Under the pieces are notes generated by a model, which saw only the letters and a list, made by a program, of their open reading frames with translations, made no database searches and had not been told where the DNA came from. Below are positions 9,612 to 17,191 of a DNA stretch of 64,000 nucleotides, in pieces; position 1 is the stretch's first letter; each line of letters begins with the position of its first letter. The stretch spans positions 32,221 through 96,220 of the forward strand of contig CAKUPP010000003.1 of assembly GCA_934675165.1 (NCBI GenBank), given 5' to 3'. This DNA is from an uncultured Eubacteriales bacterium. GTDB lineage: Bacteria; Bacillota; Clostridia; Oscillospirales; Acutalibacteraceae. The translations under genes and the position numbers were made by a program.

Positions 9612-10308
9612 AATTATTCATGGGAAAAAAAGGAATATAAGGCTTAATCTGGGTCATCATAAAAAGCATTTTTTTGATGTTAATAATAAAAATTATATAG
9701 AAGGTAAAAGTATATTGTATATATCAGCCGAGGAGGCACAAGAGTTACTAGATAAATTTGCTGGAAAAGGTGAAATGACGCCGAAATGCACGTATAAAGA
9801 AGTGGTGAATTTTGGAAAAGTGATAGGAGAAAGTATTAATAAGAGAACTGGTACAAAAACACCTACAACGTGGGGAAAAATTCATTATGGAAATAGAGGT
9901 GCACATATAGTACCAACATATCCCGAAATGATAGAACAGGAGATAAAGGAAATGTATTATTTATCAAAAAAAGAAGAAAAAATAATAGATGATTTTTATG
10001 GTTACGTGCACATTGATAAAGAACATATGAAAGAAACGTATTATATGAAATGGAAAAATGGAACCGAAATATTGGGATGCTACTGCACAGATGGTGACGA
10101 TGACAATGGGTTAGAACCAGAAGATCCAAGTTACGAAGAGTATACATCGTTTATTGTGCGGATTAAAAAGTTAATTAAATTCAATGATTTGGATGGTTTT
10201 AAAAAATTTTGGTTAGAAGATGGTGTGCTCTTTGAATTTAGTTATCACGATTTTCCAGATGAAATATATAATTCCAAGGGAGAATTAATAAGTAAGAAAA
10301 AAGAGTAA
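9559..10308 (+). CDS. Orphan Ntox50-like toxin tip fused in frame to its immunity protein
   Basis: Residues ~30-130 of this frame carry the pattern of the bacterial toxin 50 (Ntox50, putative RNase) domain: EEAQELLDKFAGKG, then FGKVIGESINKRTG, then KIHYGNRGAHIVPTYP. There is no toxin body, and the nominal GTG at 9559 has no ribosome binding site. It is therefore a displaced toxin tip awaiting recombination, not an expressed toxin. The frame runs without a stop into an immunity protein starting at ATG 9952 (MYYLSKKEEK, 118 residues, DDNGLEPEDPSYEEY motif). In the sister copy near 12543 the corresponding toxin end is closed by a TAA; a one-base difference creates the fusion here. The immunity part is probably made alone from 9952. 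Confidence 0.7.
   Translation: MIRKIFLIWYCKEDPIYKIIHGKKRNIRLNLGHHKKHFFDVNNKNYIEGKSILYISAEEAQELLDKFAGKGEMTPKCTYKEVVNFGKVIGESINKRTGTKTPTTWGKIHYGNRGAHIVPTYPEMIEQEIKEMYYLSKKEEKIIDDFYGYVHIDKEHMKETYYMKWKNGTEILGCYCTDGDDDNGLEPEDPSYEEYTSFIVRIKKLIKFNDLDGFKKFWLEDGVLFEFSYHDFPDEIYNSKGELISKKKE
9938..9954 (+). promoter_or_regulatory. Internal ribosome binding site and start of immunity copy 1
   Basis: GGAG at 9939-9942 and AAAGG further on precede ATG 9952. The same arrangement precedes ATG 12564. This decides that the 118-residue immunity protein (9952-10308) can be translated separately from the toxin fragment. Confidence 0.6.
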
Positions 10309-10479
10309 GTAGTGATATTTTGTTGATAGTTTAGCTGAACTTTTAGATTATTCAGGTAAAGTAGCTACAAAAGAAATAGCTGGAGAAATTGTGGAAAATT
10401 CACTATGGAAAAAATGGAGCACATATAGTACCGTATTTGGCAGATACACCTAAGCAAAATTAAAATAGGAGAAAAATTT
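10309..10479 (+). pseudogene. Remnant of pre-toxin region and toxin 3' end
   Basis: After the immunity stop, the DNA encodes VDSLAELLDYSGKVATKEIA, clearly related to the main toxin around 8611-8690 (VDNLVEL...SGKVVAKEIAGE). It then jumps to a degraded piece resembling the Ntox50 end (GxHIVP region). There is no open frame through it. It is a scar of the duplication/deletion process that built this array. Confidence 0.6.
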
Positions 10480-10830
10480 ATGTATTGGACAAAACAAGAA
10501 GAAAAAATAATAGGAAAATTTTACAAATATGTTTCTGAAACGAGGCCTAATAGAGAATTGTATTTATTGAGTTGGAAAAATGGAACAAAAATTTTAGTAA
10601 ATATGCACGGATGGAGCGACGATGACAATGGATTAGAACTCGAAGACCCGAATTATGAAGAGTATACGTCATTTATAATGGATTTAAAGAGAATTGATAA
10701 TTTTGATGATAGAGATGGAATAAAATTGGATGAAATAAAAAAATATAAAGCAATAATTCTTAATTATCATAATTTTCCAGATGAAATATATAATTCCAAG
10801 GGAGAATTAATAAGTAAGAAAAAAGAGTAA
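10480..10830 (+). CDS. Immunity-family protein, copy 2
   Basis: A cytosolic protein of 116 residues. It shares with three neighbours an N-terminal pattern (MYWTKQEEKIIGKFYKYV), a central WKNGTKI, the signature DDDNGLELEDPNYEEYTSF and an identical C-terminus (FPDEIYNSKGELISKKKE). GGAG lies 8 bases before the ATG. The family sits behind Ntox50-like toxin remnants here, so it is read as immunity against that toxin or variants of it. Its middle section (~55-95) differs from copies 1 and 3, as expected if specificity has diverged. Confidence 0.65.
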   Translation: MYWTKQEEKIIGKFYKYVSETRPNRELYLLSWKNGTKILVNMHGWSDDDNGLELEDPNYEEYTSFIMDLKRIDNFDDRDGIKLDEIKKYKAIILNYHNFPDEIYNSKGELISKKKE

Positions 10831-10843
10831 GTAGTGATATTTT

Positions 10844-11399
10844 GTTGATAATTTAGCTGAACTTGTAGATTATTCAGGTAAAGTAACTACAAAAGAAATA
10901 GCTGGAGAAGTTGGGGAAAAGGCAGGGAAACTAAGTAGATTTCTGGAAAAAATTAAGAAATCACTTAGGATCAAAGCACGAATAAAAGGAAATAGTCAAA
11001 AAGTTTTTATCTAAAAAACGCTGTAGAAAAATAGAGGTAGTTGATATTGAAAACCTTGCAAAGAAGCAAGGGCTGAGGCCTAATATTCAGCTTTTTGCGG
11101 AAGGATATAATACTCGAATTAATAATTTAATAAAAAATCTTAATGAGACTACAAATAAAAAAGGAATAACCAGAAATTTTGAATCATCTGGTGGATACGC
11201 TCAAACAATTAGAGATTTTGAATCGTTAAATCTTTCAAATGTAAGAGATATTCAAACAAAATATGGAACAGGGGAATTTGGGTTGTTAGATAATAAAATA
11301 AATGTTATAGCGAGAAGAGGAAGTACGACTGGTGGGCCAACGTTAGAAATACAAATTTCAAAAAATAGAGTATATAAAATTAGGTATCAGGAGAGTTGA
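10844..11399 (+). pseudogene. Orphan toxin tip with truncated, frameshifted pre-toxin region
   Basis: 10844-11014 encodes a copy of the main toxin's pre-toxin stretch (VDNLAELVDYSGKVTTKEIA onward). An extra base then shifts the frame. From 10986 the correct frame is open to the TGA at 11397, with no start codon. It repeats EVVDIENL..KQGLRPNIQLFA exactly as in the main toxin and then switches to a different tip of about 100 residues (EGYNTRINNL...NVRDIQTKYGTGEFG...GGPTLEIQI...YKIRYQES). This tip resembles another class of toxin ends found on Rhs/filamentous-haemagglutinin-type proteins, from memory. It is an unexpressed replacement tip followed by its own immunity gene. Confidence 0.65.
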
Positions 11400-11403
11400 A
11401 AAA

Positions 11404-11808
11404 ATGGAAAAATGGAAAGAACTTTTTTCAGGAACTATTCCGTTTGGAAAATATACTGCAAATATGATAAATGGTGAAAAAACTGGTTTAATAATAGAAT
11501 TGAGAAATGACAATAATTTGATTGTTATTAAATTTGGAAATATTAGTGGAATTAGGGTGTTAGATGAAGGAATTGCTCAAGATCATGTATACGATGAGGA
11601 AGCTATAAAAGAAATTAAAAAAAATGGATTTAAGAATATGATTTATGAAATAATTGATGGAAATTTTAAGAATTGTATTAGTAAGATGTCTGGTGGATAC
11701 AGTGATGTGTTAAACTTAAAACATTATGCAGTTATAACATTAAACTATAATATTGACATTATTACTCAATGGGAACCAGAAATAAGTGTAAAAAGTTTAA
11801 GAAATTAA
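11404..11808 (+). CDS. Putative immunity protein for the orphan tip
   Basis: A protein of 134 residues, cytosolic, with no family recognised. It starts four bases after the stop of the orphan tip, with AGGAGAG upstream, and is unrelated to the DNGLE-type immunity family around it. Unlike the tip before it, it is intact and can be translated, which fits selection to keep protection while the toxin is silent. The assignment is by position. Confidence 0.55.
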   Translation: MEKWKELFSGTIPFGKYTANMINGEKTGLIIELRNDNNLIVIKFGNISGIRVLDEGIAQDHVYDEEAIKEIKKNGFKNMIYEIIDGNFKNCISKMSGGYSDVLNLKHYAVITLNYNIDIITQWEPEISVKSLRN

Positions 11809-12053
11809 TAAAGAAATAATTTTTCTGTAACTAGATTCGAAAATAAAGATTACAGTGAGAAATATTTTTCTAAAAATATGCATCAAATAATAAATTTTAT
11901 TTTGAAAGCAGAAAATTGATACAGAAACTAAGTGGATTGCTGGAAAAAGCTAAGAAATCATTTAAGATCAAAGCACGAACAAAAGGAAGTAGTCAAAAAA
12001 TTTTTACCTAAAAAAACAATGTGGGAAAATTAAAAAGGAGAAATAAAAATAAT
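11809..12053 (+). pseudogene. Remnant of pre-toxin region
   Basis: 11925-12015 repeats the main toxin DNA near 8700-8800 (encoding KLSELLEKTKKSFKIKARTK and what follows) with frame breaks and then stops. 11809-11920 contains nothing I recognise. AAAGGAG at 12035-12041 serves the next gene. Confidence 0.55.
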
Positions 12054-12407
12054 ATGTATTACACAGATAAAGAGAGAGAAATAATAAGGCCATTTAGTAA
12101 GTATTTGTCAAGTAATATATTTACTAAGGAAAAATTTTTGTTAGTGTGGAAAAATGGAACAAAACTTTTAGTTACTTTTGACACAACAGATACTGACGAC
12201 AATGGATTAGAACCCGAAGACCCAAATTATGAAGAGTATGCATCATTTATTGTGCGGATTAAAAAGTTAATTAAATTCAATGATTTGGATGGTTTTAAAA
12301 AATTTTGGTTAGAAGATGGTGTGCTCTTTGAATTTAGTTATCACGATTTTCCAGATGAAATATATAATTCCAAGGGAGAATTAATAAGTAAAAAAAAGAG
12401 TAAGTAG
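12054..12407 (+). CDS. Immunity-family protein, copy 3
   Basis: A protein of 117 residues starting at ATG 12054. The frame extends to an ATG at 12021, but the extra residues are read from the pre-toxin scar, and AAAAGGAG lies before 12054. It has the family features MYYTDKEREII, WKNGTKL, DDNGLEPEDPNYEEY and FPDEIYNSKGELISKKK. Its C-terminal half is nearly identical to copy 1 (FIVRIKKLIKFNDLDGFKKF), while the N-terminal half is divergent, so it looks like a recombinant between family members. Confidence 0.65.
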   Translation: MYYTDKEREIIRPFSKYLSSNIFTKEKFLLVWKNGTKLLVTFDTTDTDDNGLEPEDPNYEEYASFIVRIKKLIKFNDLDGFKKFWLEDGVLFEFSYHDFPDEIYNSKGELISKKKSK

Positions 12408-12563
12408 TGATATTTTGTTGATAGTTTAGCTGAACTTTTAGATTATTCAGGTGAAGTAGTCAAAAAAGAAACAGATGGAGAAATTGGGAAAAATTCGTTA
12501 TGGAAATAAAGGCGTACATATAGTACCAACATATCCCGAAATGATAGATAGGAGATAAAGGAA
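12408..12563 (+). pseudogene. Remnant: pre-toxin joined to Ntox50 end
   Basis: A short pre-toxin copy (VDSLAELLDYSG) runs straight into the last ~15 codons of the Ntox50-like tip (IRYGNKGVHIVPTYPEMIDRR, then TAA). The toxin core is deleted. The TAA here shows where the toxin frame normally ends, just before the immunity start. Confidence 0.6.
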
Positions 12564-12920
12564 ATGTATTATTTATCAAAAAAAGAAGAAAAAATAATAG
12601 ATGATTTTTATGGTTACGTGCACATTGATAAAGAACATATGAAAGAAACGTATTATATGAAATGGAAAAATGGAACCGAAATATTGGGATGCTACTGCAC
12701 AGATGGTGACGATGACAATGGGTTAGAACCAGAAGACCCAAATTATGAAGAGTATACATCATTTATAATGGATTTAAAAAGAATTAATAGTTTTAATAAT
12801 AAAGATGGAATAAAATTGGATAAAATAAAAAAATATAAAGCAATAATTCTTAATTATCATACTTTTCCAGATGAAATATATAATTCCAAGGGAGAATTAA
12901 TAAGTAAGAAAAAAGAGTAA
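12564..12920 (+). CDS. Immunity-family protein, copy 4
   Basis: A protein of 118 residues. Its first ~70 residues are essentially identical to copy 1 (MYYLSKKEEKIIDDFYGYVH, GCYCTDGDDDNGLEPEDP), and its second half matches copy 2 (FIMDLKRINSF...LNYHTFPDEIYN). This is a mosaic of two neighbours. GGAG lies 8-12 bases before the ATG. It is the last gene of the array and is followed by a terminator. Confidence 0.65.
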   Translation: MYYLSKKEEKIIDDFYGYVHIDKEHMKETYYMKWKNGTEILGCYCTDGDDDNGLEPEDPNYEEYTSFIMDLKRINSFNNKDGIKLDKIKKYKAIILNYHTFPDEIYNSKGELISKKKE

Positions 12921-12931
12921 GTAAAGAAAAA

Positions 12932-12970
12932 GCATCGGTTAGTGCAAAATTCTGCAACCGATGTTTGGTT
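12932..12970 (+). terminator. Terminator of the toxin-immunity array
   Basis: GCATCGGTT at 12932-12940 pairs with AACCGATGT at 12956-12964, with a further GCA/TGC pairing inside, followed by TTGGTT. Confidence 0.55.
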
Positions 12971-13026
12971 CTCATAAAATAAAATTTTTAAAAGTTACGT
13001 CGCAATATTTTATTAGACGTAAGATT

Positions 13027-13731
13027 TTAACGTAGTGCGCTTGATATAACAGATGTAGCTGCTTGTACCATTTTTGCAGTTCTCGTATAACTCTCTGCTG
13101 ACATCAAAGCAGTTTTTTGAATTCCACTTTCGTCAGGAGTTTCTGTTATAGATATATTTACGTCAGCTTTTAAAGGCTCACCGTAGGGAGAGAAAGCTTT
13201 ATATGAAGGATTTATATTGTCCATGATTCCAAAAAATTCAAACGAGCCCCATTTAAAAAGTGTATAATATTTTATCCCGCTGTTTGCATATTGAATTATT
13301 TTCTCTAGTGAGCTTAGTTGTGAATTTTTCAAACTTACTCCTTTTGAACTTCCTCCAAGTATGCTTTTCACCGCGCCGATTGCTCCACCAAAGCTAGAAG
13401 CGTAATATTCATCGTAGAAATCATAATCAAGAGAAAATGTCATTACATTTTTTGCATTTTTATCGACATTTGAGTGATATCTTGCATGTTTTGTTTGACT
13501 TGAAAGCATTTCTGTTGATGAGATGGGCTTCGGTCTGTCATAACTTATATTTATTGAATTGGGGTTTATTTGTACTGGAACGGTTTCTTTATTTTTTAGA
13601 CCGCCCAACTTCATAAGGCCGCCAGAGCTTACAGGGTGAACGAAAGTTATAGTTGCTTTTGTAACAGTGCTAAAATCATTTAGAACGCTGGTCCGGTAAT
13701 TTGTGCTTAGTAAGCCACTAAAAATCCCCAT
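13027..13731 (-). CDS. Contractile-injection-system tube/baseplate-like (CIS_tube domain) protein
   Basis: A protein of 234 residues on the reverse strand, with GAAGGA nine bases before the ATG. Two segments carry the family signature: VPVQINPNSINISYDRPKP (~50-70) and YTLFKWGSFEFFGIMDNINP followed by FSPYGEPLKADVNISITE (~155-200). This pattern is typical of the CIS_tube domain of extracellular contractile injection systems (Afp7/Pvc7-type, where it precedes a LysM) and related phage tail hub proteins. Here the protein ends soon after the domain without a recognisable LysM, and no sheath, tube, baseplate or ATPase gene lies nearby. It may be an outlying part of a system encoded elsewhere or a relic. 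Confidence 0.65.
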   Translation of the reverse strand: MGIFSGLLSTNYRTSVLNDFSTVTKATITFVHPVSSGGLMKLGGLKNKETVPVQINPNSINISYDRPKPISSTEMLSSQTKHARYHSNVDKNAKNVMTFSLDYDFYDEYYASSFGGAIGAVKSILGGSSKGVSLKNSQLSSLEKIIQYANSGIKYYTLFKWGSFEFFGIMDNINPSYKAFSPYGEPLKADVNISITETPDESGIQKTALMSAESYTRTAKMVQAATSVISSALR

Positions 13732-14031
13732 TTAACATCATCCTTCGTGTAAAATATTATTTAACATGTTATAAATATTGTTTTAAATATGTTTATTAAT
13801 GTAACATTGAAACAATTATACCGATCTTTATTGTGAATGTCAATATTATGGAGAAAAGTTGTGATTAGATGTTGTGTGAATTTATCAATAATGTGCTACA
13901 AAGAATAACGTAGGCGGTAATGAAGTCAAAAGGAGAAAAGTCCAATTGGTCTATTCGCCATTTCTTTTATCTTTTGTAACATATCAGTTGTAAACCAACA
14001 CAGGAAAGGTATGAAAATAACAAGACAACTA
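13732..14031. other. Intergenic region between divergent genes
   Basis: About 380 A/T-rich bases separate the CIS-like gene from queA. Apart from the queA promoter at the right end I see no gene or strong structure. A reverse-strand promoter must lie here but no clear one stands out. Confidence 0.4.
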
Positions 14032-14060
14032 TGGACATTTACGTGAGGGTCAAGTATAAT
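14032..14060 (+). promoter_or_regulatory. Sigma-A promoter of queA
   Basis: TGGACA at 14032-14037 and TATAAT at 14055-14060, 17-base spacer. Confidence 0.6.
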
Positions 14061-14112
14061 AAACCAGAAAAGTTTTTATACATATTTGTTTATGAGAGGA
14101 AAGTAGAGTTTA

Positions 14113-15180
14113 ATGAAAGAGTTTGATGTAAGTGAAAACAAGTTAAGTAAAAGGAGCGATTATTACTATTATTTACCTGAAAATTTAATAGCGCAAAAGC
14201 CGCTCGAGAAAAGGGATTTTTCAAAACTTATGATTTTAGATCGTGCTAGCGGTAAAATAGGTCACGATCATTTTTATAATTTGTGTAAATATCTGACTCC
14301 CGGAGATTGTTTGATTTTAAATGATTCAAAAGTAATGCCGGCTCGAGTATTTGGGAAGAATAAGGCTACGGGTGCAGTTGTTGAGTTTTTACTTCTTAAG
14401 CAGCATGACAAAAATACATGGGAAACGTTGGTTAAGCCTGGCAAAAAAGCAAATGTTGGGTTTGACTTTATTTTTGAGGGAAATAATGGTGCTGTTTTGG
14501 AAGCAAAAATAGAAGAAATTTTAACTGATGGAAATAGAATTATTAAATTTGTTAATGTAAGTGACTTTTTTTCTAAATTAGAAGACATAGGGCAAATGCC
14601 ATTGCCCCCATACATAAAAGAAAAATTAAAAGATAAAAATCGCTATCAAACAGTATATGCTAAAGATTTGGGATCCGCTGCTGCGCCTACTGCTGGACTT
14701 CATTTTACTCCCGAGCTTTTGAAAAAAATAAAATTGATGGGTGTGAACGTAGGGTGTGTTACTTTGCATGTAGGTTTAGGAACATTTAGGCCGGTAAAAG
14801 AAGAGAATATTGACAATCACAAAATGCATTCAGAATTTTTTGTACTCCCTAAAAATACTGCTGATTTGATAAATAATACAAAAAAATGTGGCAAAAGAGT
14901 AATTTCAGTAGGTACAACTAGCTGTAGGGTACTTGAATCGGTGTGGAGTAAATTTAAAAAAATTGTTCCGTGTGAAGGTAACACAGACATATTTATAAAA
15001 CCAGGTTATGAGTTTGGAGTTGTTGATGGATTAGTAACTAATTTTCATCTCCCAGAAAGTACGCTTATCATGCTTGTGTCTGCTTTTGCCGGATATAAAA
15101 ATACAATGACTGCATACAATGTTGCCGTTAGTGAGGAATATAGATTTTTTAGTTTTGGTGATTCTATGATGATAATTTAA
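14113..15180 (+). CDS. queA: S-adenosylmethionine:tRNA ribosyltransferase-isomerase
   Basis: QueA transfers the ribosyl moiety of SAM to preQ1 in tRNA, making epoxyqueuosine at the wobble position of GUN anticodons. At 355 residues it is full length. Diagnostic segments are YYYLPENLIAQKPLEKRDFSK near the start, GDCLILNDSKVMPARVFG, GQMPLPPYIKE, YQTVYAKDLGSAAAPTAGLHFT, HVGLGTFRPVK and the C-terminal TNFHLPESTLIMLVSAFAG. The gene stands alone with its own promoter; tgt is not adjacent as it often is in Firmicutes. Confidence 0.96.
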   Translation: MKEFDVSENKLSKRSDYYYYLPENLIAQKPLEKRDFSKLMILDRASGKIGHDHFYNLCKYLTPGDCLILNDSKVMPARVFGKNKATGAVVEFLLLKQHDKNTWETLVKPGKKANVGFDFIFEGNNGAVLEAKIEEILTDGNRIIKFVNVSDFFSKLEDIGQMPLPPYIKEKLKDKNRYQTVYAKDLGSAAAPTAGLHFTPELLKKIKLMGVNVGCVTLHVGLGTFRPVKEENIDNHKMHSEFFVLPKNTADLINNTKKCGKRVISVGTTSCRVLESVWSKFKKIVPCEGNTDIFIKPGYEFGVVDGLVTNFHLPESTLIMLVSAFAGYKNTMTAYNVAVSEEYRFFSFGDSMMII

Positions 15181-15227
15181 ATATGTGCATATATAGCAAA
15201 AATAAATGATATAAAAATAATTTTTAG

Positions 15228-15256
15228 TTGACAATTACCGATTAATATGATATGTT
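15228..15256 (+). promoter_or_regulatory. Promoter of the GG-leader gene
   Basis: TTGACA at 15228 and TATGTT at 15251 with a 17-base spacer and an upstream TGA (extended -10). The same TTGACAATTA start is seen at the other GG-leader locus (25899). Confidence 0.6.
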
Positions 15257-15293
15257 ATATTCGTGGTTTGGCATAGTTCTAGATCACGAATAT
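15257..15293 (+). promoter_or_regulatory. Inverted repeat in the 5' leader
   Basis: A perfect 9-bp repeat, ATATTCGTG (15257-15265) and CACGAATAT (15285-15293), lies right at the expected transcription start. It could be an operator or a 5' mRNA hairpin. Confidence 0.5.
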
Positions 15294-15316
15294 AATAATT
15301 TAAGGAGGAGTTATTT

Positions 15317-15559
15317 ATGGAATTAGTTAAAGAAGAAATGACTAAAGAGGATTTGGATGCGATTGCTGGGGGATTTCAAAAAGTTTCTGATCCCATTTAT
15401 AAATTAGAAGGCAATGAAGAAACTGTGCTTAGAAAATGTGGATATCATATTGAAAAAACAAATAAAGGAAATTGCAGAGTAAAATATTCGAATGGTACTG
15501 CAATAGAGCCACATGTACTTGAGAATATGTGTACAGTTATTAAGAAAATGTCAAATTAA
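15317..15559 (+). CDS. Small double-glycine-leader protein
   Basis: A protein of 80 residues with AAGGAGGAG before the ATG. Residues 8-19 (MTKEDLDAIAGG) form a classical double-glycine leader like those of bacteriocins and other peptides exported by C39-peptidase ABC transporters. Cleavage after GG would release about 61 residues with three Cys (CGYHIE, NCRVKY, MCTV). I do not recognise the mature part. No transporter lies nearby. It has its own promoter and a strong terminator, and is followed by a secreted calpain-like protease gene. Confidence 0.7.
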   Translation: MELVKEEMTKEDLDAIAGGFQKVSDPIYKLEGNEETVLRKCGYHIEKTNKGNCRVKYSNGTAIEPHVLENMCTVIKKMSN

Positions 15560-15594
15560 AAAATATAAAAATTATTGTGAATATCAAAGTTAAG

Positions 15595-15637
15595 CAAAGA
15601 TTTGTGTATTTAATTCTTACACAAATCTTTGTTTTTT
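15595..15637 (+). terminator. Strong rho-independent terminator
   Basis: A perfect 14-bp stem (CAAAGATTTGTGTA and its complement, 9-base loop) is followed by six T. Confidence 0.9.
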
Positions 15638-15666
15638 AAATATATTATAAAAAAACTAATTAAATA

Positions 15667-15695
15667 TTGTAATTATTTTAAAATTGTGCTATAAT
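15667..15695 (+). promoter_or_regulatory. Promoter of the calpain-like gene
   Basis: TTGTAA, 17 bases, TATAAT, with TG one base upstream (extended -10). Confidence 0.6.
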
Positions 15696-15728
15696 AAAAT
15701 CATAAAAATTAAATGATAGGTGAATTTT

Positions 15729-16895
15729 ATGAAAAAAATAATAAAGTTTAAAATTGTTTTTTTGTGTTTTTTCTTTGCATTTTCACATTTTTTAATTTTT
15801 GCTAATGATGACGTTTTTAAAAAATCAGGAATTATTAAAGTAAATGGAGAATGGACAAAATATATCTCAGATGATGATATTGTTATAGACAGTGAAAAAA
15901 TTTCTGAAAAAAAATTGCATGAAAAAATTAAGTTTGTTAAACCGGAAGCTAATTTAAAAGATGGAGAAAAAAATCCACTGGTTACTGAATTATTTCCAGA
16001 TAGTAGCCCTAAAGTTTCGGATGTAAAACAAGGATCGCTAGGTGCATGTTGTATTTTTTCTACCCTTAGTTCTGTAGCGAGTAGTAACCCTGAATTTATT
16101 AAAAACCATATAAGTTATATTGACAAAAATCACGTTATGGTAAAGCTTAATGACCCTGATACGGGAAAATCAGTAAATGTTATCATTGACAAAACCGTAC
16201 CTTATACGGATAGCGAATGTGCGTTTGTGCCAAACAATTGTTTGTGGGTGCACATGTATATTAAGGCTTTTGTGGCGGCAGATTGTCAAAAATTTAAATT
16301 TTCGGTAAATTGTCAAAATTTGAATAATTTACATAGTTATAAATCGATAGAATCTCTTTCTATGAGTCGAGCTATGAGTATTGTTACTGGAAAAGAAATA
16401 GAAATTTTAGATCCTGTTGAAATTTATTTTTTAAAAAAAGAAGAGTTATACAAAAAAATCTGTGAAACACTCAAAAAAGGTGGAGTAGTACTCTGTGACT
16501 TTAATAACATTGTTCAAGAGATGAAATTCCCCGGAAAAGGTAAAAAAATAGGGTTATATGTTAAGCACGCATACTCTGTTTTGGACGTGAAAGAGGATGA
16601 AAATTCTGTAAAATTTGTTTGTTGTAGAAATCCATGGGGAAAGCATATATCCGTATATGATCAAAATGGAAAGTTGCAGCTTCAAAAAAGTAATGATACA
16701 GATGGCGTTTTTTGGCTTAAATTGGATGATTTTTATAAAATATCTGGTTTTGTTGAGTTTACTACTGATAAATCTGCAAATACTGAAAAAAAATCTTTTG
16801 CAGATATATCAGAGAGTGGTAGTAAAAGTGTTGTATATTCAGTTGCACTTAAACTAAGTAAAATATATTCTTTTATCTTTGGTAAAAAACAGTAA
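15729..16895 (+). CDS. Secreted calpain-like (family C2) cysteine protease
   Basis: A protein of 388 residues starting at ATG 15729, since AGGTGA lies five bases upstream; an in-frame GTG at 15720 is less likely. The signal peptide is a Lys-rich start, a Phe-rich core and cleavage after FA near residue 26. The calpain core is clear. KQGSLGACCIFSTLSSVASS (~105-124) is the Cys box (family QGxLGDCW; here Asp is Ala and Trp is Cys), HAYSVLDV (~283) holds the His, and CCRNPWG (~302) holds the Asn. The triad is therefore complete. No EF-hand or C2-like domain follows. The C-terminus ends in a basic stretch. Bacterial secreted calpains are uncommon; the target could be host or peptide-leader substrates, both inference. 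Confidence 0.8.
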   Translation: MKKIIKFKIVFLCFFFAFSHFLIFANDDVFKKSGIIKVNGEWTKYISDDDIVIDSEKISEKKLHEKIKFVKPEANLKDGEKNPLVTELFPDSSPKVSDVKQGSLGACCIFSTLSSVASSNPEFIKNHISYIDKNHVMVKLNDPDTGKSVNVIIDKTVPYTDSECAFVPNNCLWVHMYIKAFVAADCQKFKFSVNCQNLNNLHSYKSIESLSMSRAMSIVTGKEIEILDPVEIYFLKKEELYKKICETLKKGGVVLCDFNNIVQEMKFPGKGKKIGLYVKHAYSVLDVKEDENSVKFVCCRNPWGKHISVYDQNGKLQLQKSNDTDGVFWLKLDDFYKISGFVEFTTDKSANTEKKSFADISESGSKSVVYSVALKLSKIYSFIFGKKQ

Positions 16896-16951
16896 GTTTA
16901 ATTATTTTTGAAAAACTTTCGAATAATATTGAAGTGATATGTTATAAAAAA

Positions 16952-16999
16952 ATAGCAGTGAAAGTAAAGCCATAAAACTTTCACTGTTATCGTTTTTTT
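16952..16999 (+). terminator. Terminator after the calpain-like gene
   Basis: A 14-bp stem with one G-T pair (16952-16965 with 16977-16990) is followed by CG and seven T. Confidence 0.85.
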
Positions 17000-17106
17000 A
17001 CACTAAATTATTTTATGGATAAATTGTGTGTAAGGTAGCCAGATAATAAATTATGTATGGAGTATATGGCAGAGAAAATAAATTTTTAAATTGTAAAGAA
17101 AAAAGC

Positions 17107-17135
17107 TTGACAGAAAAATAATATTAATGTAAACT
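17107..17135 (+). promoter_or_regulatory. Promoter of ylxM-ffh
   Basis: A consensus TTGACA and TAAACT with a 17-base spacer, 57 bases before the ylxM start. Confidence 0.65.
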
Positions 17136-17191
17136 GAATATTGTACTGTAAAGTTACATACGTTGACATTTGCGAAAGAAAGGAATATTAA

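Larger units (their letters stand above)
10258..12923 (+). repeat. Four near-identical ~55-bp direct repeats ending the immunity genes
   Basis: The segment encoding DEIYNSKGELISKKK plus the stop and following GTAAGTA occurs at about 10258-10312, 10779-10833, 12353-12408 and 12869-12923 with almost no change. Three copies are followed by a further repeat (GTGATATTTTGTTGATA and the pre-toxin start). These repeats are ready substrates for the recombination that shuffles this array. Confidence 0.8.

Noticed and set aside
13027..13731. Prophage hypothesis from the tail-like gene
   Set aside because: No other phage structural, lysis, integrase or packaging genes nearby, and queA follows normally.
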